Shown: in pieces, positions 1 to 8,602 of the stretch
Position numbering within the stretch: the stretch's first letter is position 1
How the letters are laid out: the number at the start of each line of letters is the position of its first letter
DNA from: Usnea hakonensis
Lineage: Eukaryota; Ascomycota; Lecanoromycetes; Lecanorales; Parmeliaceae
Length of the DNA stretch: 18,193 nt
Direction: 5' to 3'
Assembly: GCA_013423325.1 (NCBI GenBank)
Contig: BLJB01000419.1
Coordinates: forward strand, 1 to 18,193
Notes under the pieces: generated by a model
Told to the model about the DNA's origin: nothing
The model's input: only the letters and a program-made list of their open reading frames with translations
Databases searched by the model: none
Program-made: the position numbers and the translations under genes

Positions 1-74
1 ATTGCTATAGAGCTTCCCGTAATTATCTTTTATATAGTTAGATAGACACGAGTATGAATTCCAATCCAATCCAA
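1..74 (+). mobile_element. LINE 3' UTR tail, copy A (cut by window edge)
   Basis: This is the 3' end of a LINE that reads off the left edge. It is the reverse complement, with very few differences, of two other copies at about 16317-16388 and 16924-16996. It ends in tandem CCAAT units (61-74), which is the 3' tail of this LINE family. From position 75 the sequence belongs to the AT-rich inverted-repeat family, so the element was inserted into that repeat. The LINE identity comes from copy C (16924-18193), where the same tail follows an ORF2 C-terminus. Confidence 0.75.
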
Positions 75-1727
75 ATCTAAGTTTAAAAAGTAAAATAGTA
101 ATAATAATTTATAATATCTATTATAGATTATAAGTTATATATTTATTAAAGAACCTAAAACTCTTTTCTATTATAGAAAAGTAGAAAAACCTTTTAATTT
201 ATAATTAAAGTAAAAGGTAGAGAAAGATTTAAATATTAATCTTAATATTAAGTACTCTAGATAGAGACTTAAAACCTTTACTCTAAAAAAAAAGTAAGTT
301 GAATAAATAAAAAAAAGTCGATTTATTTATTATTAATTATATATTTAAAAAAGTAAAGTTAAAAAATTCTAATATTAATACTACTTTTTTTAAAAAAGTT
401 TATAATAATATTATTAATTAAAGGTAAACCTATTTCTAGTAATTATTCTAATAATTATTTTTATAAATTTATACTTTTTTAGAATTAATAATAATATTTA
501 TATTAAATTTATTATATAAAGATCTAGAGTTTCTCTAACTTTTAAAAAATATATTTATATTTTTAAAAATAATAATAATTTTAATTAAAAGAATTATCTA
601 GATAATATCTAGAAGATAGATAAGCCCTCTTTATATATTATTAATATAAACTAAATAATTAATAATTTATTTAGATAAAGATATAGTAGTTATATAGTAA
701 AAAAATATAAATAAGGATAATATTTATTATAGCTTAACTATTTAAATACTTTATATCTAAAATAGTAATACTCTACTTTATATTAAAAAGCGAGTATTAG
801 ATTAAGAGTATATAATATAAAAGGAAATAAATATATTTATTTAAATATAAAAAATATAATTTAATAGTATTCTAAACCTTTTTTTTAAACTATGTTATTT
901 AAATAGATATATAATTTTAGATAATTATTAGTAATATTTATTTTTAATAAAAAAGTTATTATATATTAAAGTAAATCTACTCTTTTAAATATTCTAGCTA
1001 TTATTTTAGCTATTATTTATATTATCTAGAGAAATATAATAATATTTAATAAATTACCTTTTTTATATATTTATTTTATAATATATAAAAAAGCTATATA
1101 TTATAATATAGCTATATATATTATTAAAGGGGTTAAAAAATAGATAACTTTATTTAGACTAGTTTATTAATAGTTAGAGAATTATAATATTAAGGCCTAT
1201 AGATTTAAATTAAATATAGATTTTAAAAATATTAGATAAATATATCTTTTTATTATAGAAATCTATGATAAAGTATTTAAAGAATTTTCTCTATTAATAT
1301 TATTATTTAATAAACTATTTCTTTTATTTTATAATATAAACTAATATATAAAATTATTATAATTTAACTTTATATAGTCTAATCTATTTTAATTATTATT
1401 CTAGATATTATTTATATTATTCCTCTTTATAGTAGATATTCTAGTTATTATTCTAGATATTATTCCTCTTTAAAGTAGAGAATATTAGATTTAAGATTAT
1501 ACTTAATTACTATATTATATTAGAATTAATATTAATTAATAATATTCTATATATAATATATATATTTATTATATAGATATCTATTAGATATCTACTCTAT
1601 TTTTTTTTAATTTAAATCTATTATTTAATCTATATAAATTATCTTTAACCCGACCTATAGACCTAAACGGGTATCTAACCCTTCTAAGATTTATATAGGT
1701 CGATCTAACCCTTTCCGAGGCGTACTT
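75..1727. repeat. Left arm of a large imperfect inverted repeat, very AT-rich and RIP-decayed
   Basis: The reverse complement of this stretch aligns along its length with 13428-14016, 15800-16316 and 16618-16923; the gaps on the right are later insertions. Anchors that I matched by eye include the end near 1640-1727 (the CGACCTATAG and AACCCTTTCC stretches against 13428-13545), the block around 1130-1180 against 13985-14016, and 345-655 against 16618-16923. CpG as well as CA/TG is almost absent, unlike the neighbouring 1728-5800, so this repeat is older or more heavily mutated. A 9-bp stem (1651-1659 with 1694-1702) lies near the inner end. No protein can be recognised; any reading frame gives only Ile/Lys/Asn/Phe-rich strings. 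It is probably a decayed transposon of unknown class. Confidence 0.7.
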
Positions 1728-2026
1728 ATATAGCTCGAGATCGTTACATTATACTAGAACTTATAAGAACTTATAGCGTACTCTAGTCTCGTAAGATAAA
1801 GAAGTCTCGTGAAGAATTTAGTCTATAATCTATTATATAGTTCTCCTTCGCGTCGTCGAGATATTAGGATTCTATATAATCTCTTAATAGCTTCTTATAT
1901 CTCTTCCTTAGCGCCCTCGCGCGCGAAATTCGTTTTTAGATCTATAACTACTTTCTTCTTTAATATAACCTTATTTATATCGTATAACTATTTACTCGTA
2001 AAGGCCTTCTATTACGCTATTACGCT
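1728..2026. other. RIP-altered spacer between repeat arm and dead gene
   Basis: This 300-bp stretch is moderately AT-rich with CpG retained. A 73-codon open frame (1809-2030, plus strand, starting at a GTG) lies here. It is in a different frame from the dead gene that follows and has no recognisable motif. It could be a first exon of that gene, but I see no convincing splice site. Nothing else is visible. Confidence 0.4.
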
Positions 2027-3355
2027 CTAGAAACACCCGATATTAACTCTCGTTCTAGCTATTTCTCCTTATCTAGCCTAGATCTAGACGATTTAGACGA
2101 GCCACCCCTCGTCTATAAAGAGAATAAATAAGTTATTTAAGATCGACGTTAATATTCTTTCGAACGCGCCTTCGAGCTATCTAATTATAATACGAGAGCC
2201 GTTCTATTAACGTATAGAACTATATATAAAGAGATCGCGCCGATCTTTTATCGCGGCGTAATATAGTTAATATACGATCTACTCGCCTTATTTTATTTAA
2301 AGTCTACTATCGATTCCTCGTACTTCTAATCGATCTAGTATATCTAATTCTTATATACCTACTACGCGCTAGACTAGAATAAATCGATCTTCGGACCTAG
2401 TAGTCCTCGATCCGAAAGAGAATAGATACTAGAAAATATTAAGCGCGAGCGCTAGAGGAATTTCTAGCGTATTCTAGTCGAATTATATACGCTAAAGAGT
2501 CTAAAGGTTTAGATTATATTTTACTCTAATTTTAGCGATAGGGAGATAGCGTTAGAGGATAGATAAATTAACGATTTAATAGCGTATAAACTAAGAGGGG
2601 TAAAGAGAGTCGAGATATAGATTATATAGAAGTAGTATATATTAGAGCTAGCGAATAGATAGTTAACTAGACGATTAAATACTATAGAGAAGAAGATAAA
2701 GTAGATATAAAGATTCTAATCGAAGTTTTTATATATTCTAAGCTATTAAATAAGAGGCTACTAGCTTTTTTACGATATAAGTAACTTATAAAAGATATCT
2801 AAAAATCCCGTAATATTATTTACTAGAAAGATGCGAAAGACTAAGCGTTATAAGACTAAGTATTATTTTTCTCTTTATTAAGATATCGACTACTAAATCT
2901 ACGAGATAGAAGAAGGTTACGAATGTCTTTAAGAGTATTATAAGAGGTTTCGAGAAGAGTCTTAGATAGTAGCGGGAGCCTTAGAGATTTTTAATAGCTC
3001 GAATATCTAGACGCTAGAAGGCTAGGCCCTATAGATACTATAGACTTTTAGATAAATCTTAAAAGGTAGCTCCCTAAATCTAATCTAGTACAATTAAATA
3101 GTAGCTTCTCTTCGTCGAGATATCGACTACTAAATCTATAAGATAGACAAATATCGCTATTATCGCGAAGAGTATTACAAGATATATATGTTTAGATATT
3201 AGATATAGTTAAATTAAGAGGTAGTTTTTAGTCTTAACGTCGGTTCTCGTATATTATATTTAATAAAGAATCTATCTTATATATAGCTATTCTCGTACGT
3301 AGTATTTAATAAAGAATCTATTCTATATATAGTTATTCTATTACTCTAATTAATA
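2027..3355 (+). pseudogene. RIP-killed gene, DUF7730-like (fungal F-box-like/IDR-type family)
   Basis: One frame (codon start at 2042 and multiples of three from it) can be read for about 440 codons. It is interrupted only by TAG and TAA codons, as expected when CAG, CAA and TGG are mutated by RIP. Around 2170-2260 it reads RAVLLT-R-IYKEIAPIFYRGV, which resembles the 'lL..CR.iy.Ea.p.lY' core of DUF7730 proteins. This is followed by a stretch with the spacing of that family's 'ir.L.l.w' and 'w..il..L..L..L.v' segments (about 2290-2540) and a possible coiled coil (about 2640-2700). Further on, two stretches with DIDY-IY-I at 2879 and 3119 repeat in frame 240 nt apart. Since RIP acts on duplicates, the gene was probably once multi-copy. 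The family call is pattern recognition only; the dead state is clear. Confidence 0.45.
3245..3336. repeat. 46-bp tandem duplication, two copies
   Basis: Unit 1 (3245-3290) and unit 2 (3291-3336) both start TCTCGTA and share the core TTTAATAAAGAATCTAT. They differ at only a few sites. The unit is not a multiple of three, so it shifts the frame of the overlapping dead gene, which fits duplication after the gene stopped being selected. Confidence 0.75.
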
Positions 3356-3397
3356 TTATTTTAAAGTAACTTATACTAAGCGGAGATAATCTTCTAA

Positions 3398-4250
3398 GAT
3401 TTATTATAGCTAACTAGATCTACTCTTTATAGCTTTCTTAGCTTTCTTTCTATTCTATTAACTACGTCTAATAATAATTCTTTCGCCTTATCTTTATCCC
3501 CTTCTTATCTCTTCGACTATAATAACGCACTTATCCCTTTAATAATATATTACCCGATTATAATTTATACTTTTAGAGTAGTATTAAGAGACTTATTTTA
3601 ATATTTAATAAGCTTATTATTATATTTTTTAGCTTCTCTAAGATACTATTTCTTTTATACTATCTCGAAGCTTATATAGCGACTAAGTTCTATCTTAACG
3701 AGTATTAAGCCCTAGTATATATCTTAGTAGAGAAATAAGTCCGAGGTAGTTAATAGAGTAGATCTCGCTCGAAGAAAGACTTATTATATAGACTCGAAAT
3801 CCTCTTTTATACTCGTTTAACTACGCTAGTTAAGAAGGGAGTATATATAGACTACTATTTCTTTAGCTACTTCTTACTTAAGATTAAGCTAATATATATA
3901 AGTTCTTCGTTTACTTATACTTTATATCTATATTAGTAACTTATAACTACGAGTCTACATCCCTTCGTATCGTTTCTATAATCTCGCTTTCTTAAATATC
4001 TACTACACCTTTAATTAGCTATATAAGTAAATTTTCTAGCTAATAGATAGAGGTAGCTACGGGCGATATATTATTCCTAAGTAGTAACGCGATATTTAGA
4101 AGAAAGAGACTTACTATCTTCTATTATAGACTATTTAGATTTATCTATTTCTCTCTATACTTATATAAATATCTTTATAATAGAAACTATAGTAGCGGTA
4201 GTATATACTTACTAATAATAATTTTTATAACTATTAAAATCGTTGAAAAC
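3398..4250 (+). pseudogene. Coding-like RIP-altered stretch, unrecognised protein
   Basis: The same plus-strand frame as the upstream dead gene stays readable here, again with only TAG/TAA interruptions. It includes charged, protein-like segments near 3735-3800 (RNKSEVVNRVDLARRKT) and near 4048-4110 (LIDRGSYGRYIIPK). It could be the 3' half of the upstream gene, a second gene, or part of a transposon. I do not recognise the product. In RIP-altered DNA, TGA stops are rare in every frame, so readability alone is weak evidence. Confidence 0.3.
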
Positions 4251-5460
4251 GCCTTTTATTATAGTAGTAGAATATATTTACTCTATACTCTCGTACCCTC
4301 TATCTTAAATATAATCTTCTCTTTCTCGTCGAAAACGTATTAATCTTAATAATAAGTAAACTATATAATAGAGTCTTCTAAGGCGACTATACTAAAGTAT
4401 ATATATAGCTTTAATAAATTATTTCTAGCTAATAGTCGAAATCGAGAAATCTACTTAGAGGCGTTATATTTAAGATTAATATAAGTTAATATTATCTCTA
4501 ATATAAGAGGATAAATAGCGTTATTAGATTTATCGTATTTAGTATATATATAAAAAGTATTAGTATTCTAGTATTTATATCGATAGATTAATTTAAAAAG
4601 AATATCTTTATCTATATCTAGATATATTAATATCTCGAAGTCTTTCTACTTTAGAAGTATATTAAAATATTTAGAAACTCGCTACTCTAAGAGCTTTAAA
4701 GATTATTTCGTATTCGTAATTCTTAGAAAAGAGCGTATAACGTTCGATATATAGAGTAAATTATCTTAATAGATATTCTTTCTAACGAATTTATTCTAGC
4801 GCTATTATCTAAAGTTATATTATATTACTATAATATTTATAATTACGTCTTTAAGAATAATTTCTATAATTTTTCTATTCTTAATATTAGATTATTAGAA
4901 AGGTACTTCTCTATAAATATCTACGACTAAATAAAGGCGAATATTTTAAAAGCTAAAGCGTAAATTATCCCCCGCGATCGATATATTTATTTTATCTATA
5001 TCTAGTAACTATACTAAGATAATATTAAATTTTTCTATTCTATTTATTCTATATATATTATTATCTTCTAACGCTATATTATATAGCTAGTTATTATTCT
5101 TCTAATACTAGTCTAATATTACCTCCATTACGTTAAACTCGAAATCTATAGCGTATATTATAGTAATTTTAAAAGCGTTATAGAATCGAGGTTACGCTCT
5201 ATCTAGTATTATAGAAAAAGAAGATCGAGTCTACTATTAAATACTTATAAGTGGGTTATCCCGCGAAATAAGTTCGATTCTAAAGTACTTATCTATCTAA
5301 CGCGCTAATTAAGCTCGAGGTCTAGCTTATTCGCCCAAAATTATCTATACGTCTTACTAGAGACTTAGAGAGGATCTAGAAAGCCTTATATAGATATAGA
5401 TACTTCGAGAAGATATTTATTAATAGTATTTTCATATAAAAAACTTGGATCTAAATAGAA
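4250..5460 (-). pseudogene. Unrecognised RIP-altered reading frame, convergent to the plus-strand genes
   Basis: Read on the minus strand from about 5460 down to about 4250, one frame gives roughly 390 codons broken only by TAG/TAA. Protein-like stretches include FYLDPSFLYENT (about 5455), FWANKLDLELN (about 5325), ISTLESNLFRGITHL (about 5290), AIDFEFNVME (about 5150) and FDEKEKIIFKIEGTR (about 4330). No family is recognised. The orientation, opposite to the stretch ending near 4250, suggests two convergent genes in the ancestral segment. It may be a transposase or a host gene; I cannot tell which. Confidence 0.35.
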
Positions 5461-5795
5461 TTAGAGATTAGATAGAGGAGAAATATAGTTAGAAATTTTA
5501 AAGAACGATAGAAGCTATATATAGTCGAGAGGACTAATTTATATTCTTTATAGCCCCGTACTTAGCCTAGAATAGAGTACGCCTATAGATAGTAGTAGGG
5601 TATATAGGATAGCGGCTATATATATACCCTATATAATATCTAGTCGAGGGTCTAAAGTTAAGTACGCGTACTAGATATTATTATAATAGTATTATTTTAA
5701 TTAGACTACGTAGAGAAACTAAGTAATATATCGATATGAAAGCCTCGCGCGACGAACTCCTCTACTACGTTTATATTAGAGACGGGGAATTATTA
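5461..5795. other. RIP-altered spacer, no feature recognised
   Basis: This stretch is CA/TG-poor and CpG-retaining like its left neighbour. A short palindromic stretch (GGGTATATA near 5598 with TATATACCC near 5621) is the only structure seen. No open frame is convincing. Confidence 0.4.
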
Positions 5796-5803
5796 TTTAT
5801 AAA

Positions 5804-6460
5804 GGGTTATAATAGGTGTACCCCCCCTTTTACTACATATACCCCCCTTTTTTTTATACATACCCCCCCCCTTATTTCGGCTATACTTTAAGCTTCTACC
5901 GAGGTACCTTATACTTGATAAAGCTACTATAGAAAATTTTGTACCTTTCTAATAGTAAATCGTAATAGTAATAGTAATCGTAATAGCTATACTCGTATTT
6001 AATAGTAATAGTAATAGTAATAGTAATAGTAAGGCGTAATATACTCTATATAATTACGCTACGTAATAGGGTAAATTAGGGGGGGTTTTACTAGAGGCAC
6101 GGGGTTTAGGCCCCGAGAGTCCTCTAAGGGGCTGGTTTCCAAGGCTAAACTACGCTCCTAAGCCTAAAACCCTCCCTAATCTACCCTATTACGTAGCGCA
6201 ATTATAGCGCATTAGTAGTATAATTATATAGAGTATATAACGTATTACCGTTACTATTACTACTACTATTAGCTATAGCTATTAAATACGGGTATACTAT
6301 TACGATTTGCTATTACTATTACTATTGCTATTACCATTAAATACGGGCATGGCGCGTTCTTTTAGCGTAGGGGGGTATACCCATATTACTAGCCTAGATC
6401 TACCTAGCGGGAGGGGGGGGGGTATATGTAGTAAAAGGGGGGGTACACCTATCACGACCC
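5804..6460 (-). mobile_element. MULE-like MITE, copy 1 (RIP-altered), inverted relative to copy 2
   Basis: The element starts GGGTTATAATAGGTGTA and ends TACACCTATCACGACCC, giving long terminal inverted repeats that continue into C-rich and G-rich runs (5821-5872 and 6411-6447). It is flanked by TTTATAAA (5796-5803) and TTTGTGAA (6461-6468), the same 8-bp target duplication if the left copy lost two TG dinucleotides to RIP. Internally it is copy 2 in reverse. The unique block 5871-5950 pairs with 7080-7170, the hairpin core is at about 6055-6199, and the block 6347-6413 pairs with the left side of copy 2. It encodes no transposase. G-starting long termini with 8-bp duplications suggest Mutator-like origin; hAT or P are alternatives. 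Confidence 0.75.
6055..6199. repeat. Hairpin core of MITE copy 1
   Basis: ACGTAATAGGGTAAATTAGG (from about 6060) pairs with CCTAATCTACCCTATTACGT (about 6175-6194), leaving about 95 nt between. The core contains the GC-rich loop with GGGGTTTAGGCCCCGAG. The same core occurs in copy 2, so it predates the duplication of the element. Confidence 0.7.
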
Positions 6461-6676
6461 TTTGTGAAACCTAGATAGGTTCCTACATACTAATTCGTAG
6501 GGGTTATGATAGGTGTATCCCCCCTTTTACTACATGTACCCCCCCTTTTTTTACATATACCCCCCCCCTCCCGCTAGGTAGATCTAGGCTAGTAACATAG
6601 GTATACCCCCCTACGCTAAAAGAACGCGCCACCATAGGCCATACCCGTATTCAATGGCAATGGCAAATCGCAATAG

Positions 6677-6800
6677 CATACCCGTGTTCAATGGCAATAG
6701 CAATGGCAAATAGCAATGGCCATGCCCGTGTTCAATGGCAATAGCAATGGCAAATAGCAATGGCCATGCCCGTGTTCAATGGTAATGGCAATAGCAATGG
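6677..6800. repeat. 44-bp minisatellite inside MITE copy 2
   Basis: Two near-identical 44-bp units (6677-6720 and 6721-6764, each CATRCCCGTGTTCAATGGCA and onward) are followed by a partial third unit from 6765. A shorter diverged unit precedes them at 6639-6676. Each unit is itself built from AATGGCA/AATAGCA hexamers. The opposite arm (6983-7085) carries the complementary ATTGCC hexamers. Confidence 0.85.
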
Positions 6801-6832
6801 TAATGGTGAGGCGCAATGTGCTCTATATAATT

Positions 6833-6978
6833 GCGCTGCGTAATAGGGTAAATTAGGGGGGTTTTTTACCAGAGGCACGGGGTTTGGGCCCCGGGAGTCC
6901 CCTAAGGGGCTGGTTCCCGGGGCCAAACTACGCCCCTAAGCCTAAAACCCTCCCTAATCTACCCTATTACGCAGCGCA
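6833..6978. repeat. Hairpin core of MITE copy 2
   Basis: GCGCTGCGTAATAGGGTAAA (6833-6852) pairs with the complementary run ending at 6978, with one mismatch, around a GC-rich centre. The centre itself contains GGGCCCCGGGAGTCCC. The pairing continues outward through ATGTGCT (6817-6823) and AGCACAT (6979-6985). It could be a nested smaller MITE or the ancestral centre of the element. Confidence 0.75.
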
Positions 6979-7240
6979 GCACATGGCGCATTACCATTGC
7001 CATTACTATTGCTATTAGCCATTGCCCATGGCCATTGCGATTTGCCATTGCCATTGCCATTGCCATTGCCATTGCTGTTACTATTGGAAAGGTACAAAAT
7101 TTTCTATGGTAGCTTCACCAAGCACAAAGTACCTCGGCAGAAGCTTGGAGCATAGCCGAAATAAGGGGGGGGGTATATGTAAAAAAAGGGGCGGTACATG
7201 TAGTAAAAGGGGGGGTACACCTATCACGACCCATTCGTAG

Positions 7241-7588
7241 AAGGTAACGCCGTATATTCAATGATAGTTAAAGAGTCCGAGATTCCAAGACTTGAAGCGC
7301 ATTCCCAAAAATGAAAAAATAATAGGATGGTTTTTGGTAGGACGCGGATTTCAATGGAAGAAAAATATACTATAGTGCCACATGTGTCTCCTGCTTCTCT
7401 TGCCCTCACCGCCATGCTTTAATTGATAGTAATCCTATGGCGGTTGGATAGAGGTGTTGTGTTAAACTTTCCGTGTAAATCAATGTAAATCACCCCAATC
7501 GACCCTCACTAAAGAAGAGACGTCCATATAATAGATACCTGATCTTCTGTATATCAAGTATATGGCTTTCATTTCTAACGAGTAATAT
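7241..7588. other. Ordinary non-RIP intergenic stretch
   Basis: Dinucleotide use is normal and CA/TG are frequent. No gene is recognised. The short minus-strand frame across 7224-7415 starts inside the MITE target duplication and has no motif. The stretch probably held the 5' part or promoter of the gene fragment that follows. Confidence 0.4.
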
Positions 7589-8602
7589 ATGACTAAGACC
7601 TACGTGTTCCTTTGCTCATCCGTCTCCCATTTAGTGATCAGCTTGCTTGAAAGCAAGATTGAAGAAGGCATAGAGGAACGGGGCTGGAGCTTGGTGTGTG
7701 GATTTCCAAAAAGCATGGACCAACTCCTCGAGTTTGAAAGAAATGTTAGTAGGATCCGTATCGAAAGAACACTGCTAACACTGGCAGGTCCAAAAAACGA
7801 ATTATACACTGCTTCTAAGCTACCCAAGGCTCCCAACGGTCCAACTATCGGTCCAGGAGACCTGGACTGGTCCAAATCGGGCCATATAAACGGTCCATAG
7901 TCCGTCCAAATAGTAAACCGTCTAACTCATTTGGACCAGTCCAATGGACTGGTCCAGCATAGTTTAGGCTAAAATTCCTGGAGACCCTATAGCTATACTA
8001 AATGGAGTTGTAATAGTAGTAGAGACTCCTAGTAGCTCGCAATCGCAATCGCTTATAGCCATAATAGATTGTTTATGGTAAATAATATATATTGAATAAT
8101 AGAGAACACTTTTTTTTCACGTTACTCCTACTTCCTAGATAGGACTAGCGCCGAAAAAGTAGCCCTAGGCCTAAGCTACTAGATAAGTAGTAAAAGTAAT
8201 TGTTTCCACCAAAAATCTCGTCACAATCTAACAAATATCGGTATAGTGGACTAATAGTCCAGACTAATAGTCCACTTATATAGACCAGTCCATAGACCGT
8301 TTACCAAATATTCAGACGGTCTACTGGACCGGTCCATTGGACTGGTCCAGACTAATAGTCCACGGTCCATGGTCCAACCGTTGGGAGCCTTGAAGCTACC
8401 CCACGCTAGAGAAGGCTTGGAGCGCAGACCTCGGAACTTACTTGAGATCATTGTCGGGATATTGCAAAGAAGTAAGTAGGCGATAGCATCGTAGTAGGTC
8501 AGACGCTGATTATATGTTATAGGTCACCTGCGATCTGATGTCTACAACTCTCTGAAGAAAGCTGTAGAAGGATTCATTGAACATGCCAAAAGCGAGGAAT
8601 AG
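7589..8602 (+). pseudogene. Small gene split by a MITE; contains an adenylate-kinase-like GFP-K-S-x-x-Q segment
   Basis: The frame opens at ATG 7589. At residues 33-46 it reads WSLVCGFPKSMDQ-LEFE, which resembles the adenylate kinase signature (hydrophobic-D-G-F-P-R-x3-Q then 'FE') with the Asp replaced by Cys and the Arg by Lys. No P-loop is visible upstream, so at best this is a middle fragment of a P-loop kinase. A 568-bp MITE sits at codon 79. Skipping the MITE and one 8-bp duplication, the frame continues through 8401-8471, then a 51-bp GTAAGT...TAG intron with a CTGAT branch site (8472-8522), and 8523-8602 to a TAG stop. The lengths 236+71+80 sum to 129 whole codons. With the MITE present the frame ends at 7900. 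Kinase kinship is tentative; the disruption is well supported. Confidence 0.6.
7825..8392. mobile_element. hAT-like MITE, 568 bp, with 8-bp target duplication
   Basis: The element is flanked by perfect AAGCTACC repeats (7817-7824 and 8393-8400). It begins CAAGGCTCCCAACGGT and ends with the exact complement ACCGTTGGGAGCCTTG. C-A-starting short termini with 8-bp duplications are typical of hAT elements. The subterminal zones on both sides are packed with GGTCCA/TGGACC and GGACTGGTCC motifs (7839-7960 and 8247-8375), like transposase-binding repeats of hAT elements. The centre (7970-8240) is plain and has no transposase frame, so the element is non-autonomous. CA/TG are common, so it has not been subject to RIP. 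Confidence 0.88.

Larger units (their letters stand above)
6501..7232 (+). mobile_element. MULE-like MITE, copy 2 (little altered), 732 bp
   Basis: The left end is GGGTTATGATAGGTGTA and the right end is TACACCTATCACGACCC. The element is bounded by perfect 8-bp direct repeats ATTCGTAG (6493-6500 and 7233-7240). In order it holds: C-rich terminal repeat (6501-6570), a unique block (6571-6640), a CAATGG-type minisatellite, the hairpin core (6833-6978), the complementary ATTGCC-type repeats (6983-7085), a unique block (7086-7165), and the G-rich terminal repeat. Nearly the whole element can fold as one long hairpin. Open frames inside it are by-products of the repeats. It lies only 40 bp from copy 1 and in opposite orientation. 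It keeps CA/TG, so RIP stopped short of it. Confidence 0.85.

Noticed and set aside
75..1640. AT-rich stretch as mitochondrial DNA insertion, centromere or origin
   Set aside because: It is a two-copy repeat with RIP signature and nested retroelements; no mitochondrial gene is seen.
6639..7085. Regular CAATGG/ATTGCC repeats as a CRISPR array or telomere-like tract
   Set aside because: Units abut without spacers and lie within a transposon; they are a minisatellite.
6732..7240. Open frames of 64 and 72 codons on both strands (6732-6926 minus, 7022-7240 plus)
   Set aside because: They lie wholly within the MITE and translate its hexamer repeats (His-Cys runs), so they are not genes.
7600..8451. 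Minus-strand frames at 7600-7875 and 8251-8451
   Set aside because: They are the antisense of the disrupted gene and of the MITE end, with no motif and no splice support.
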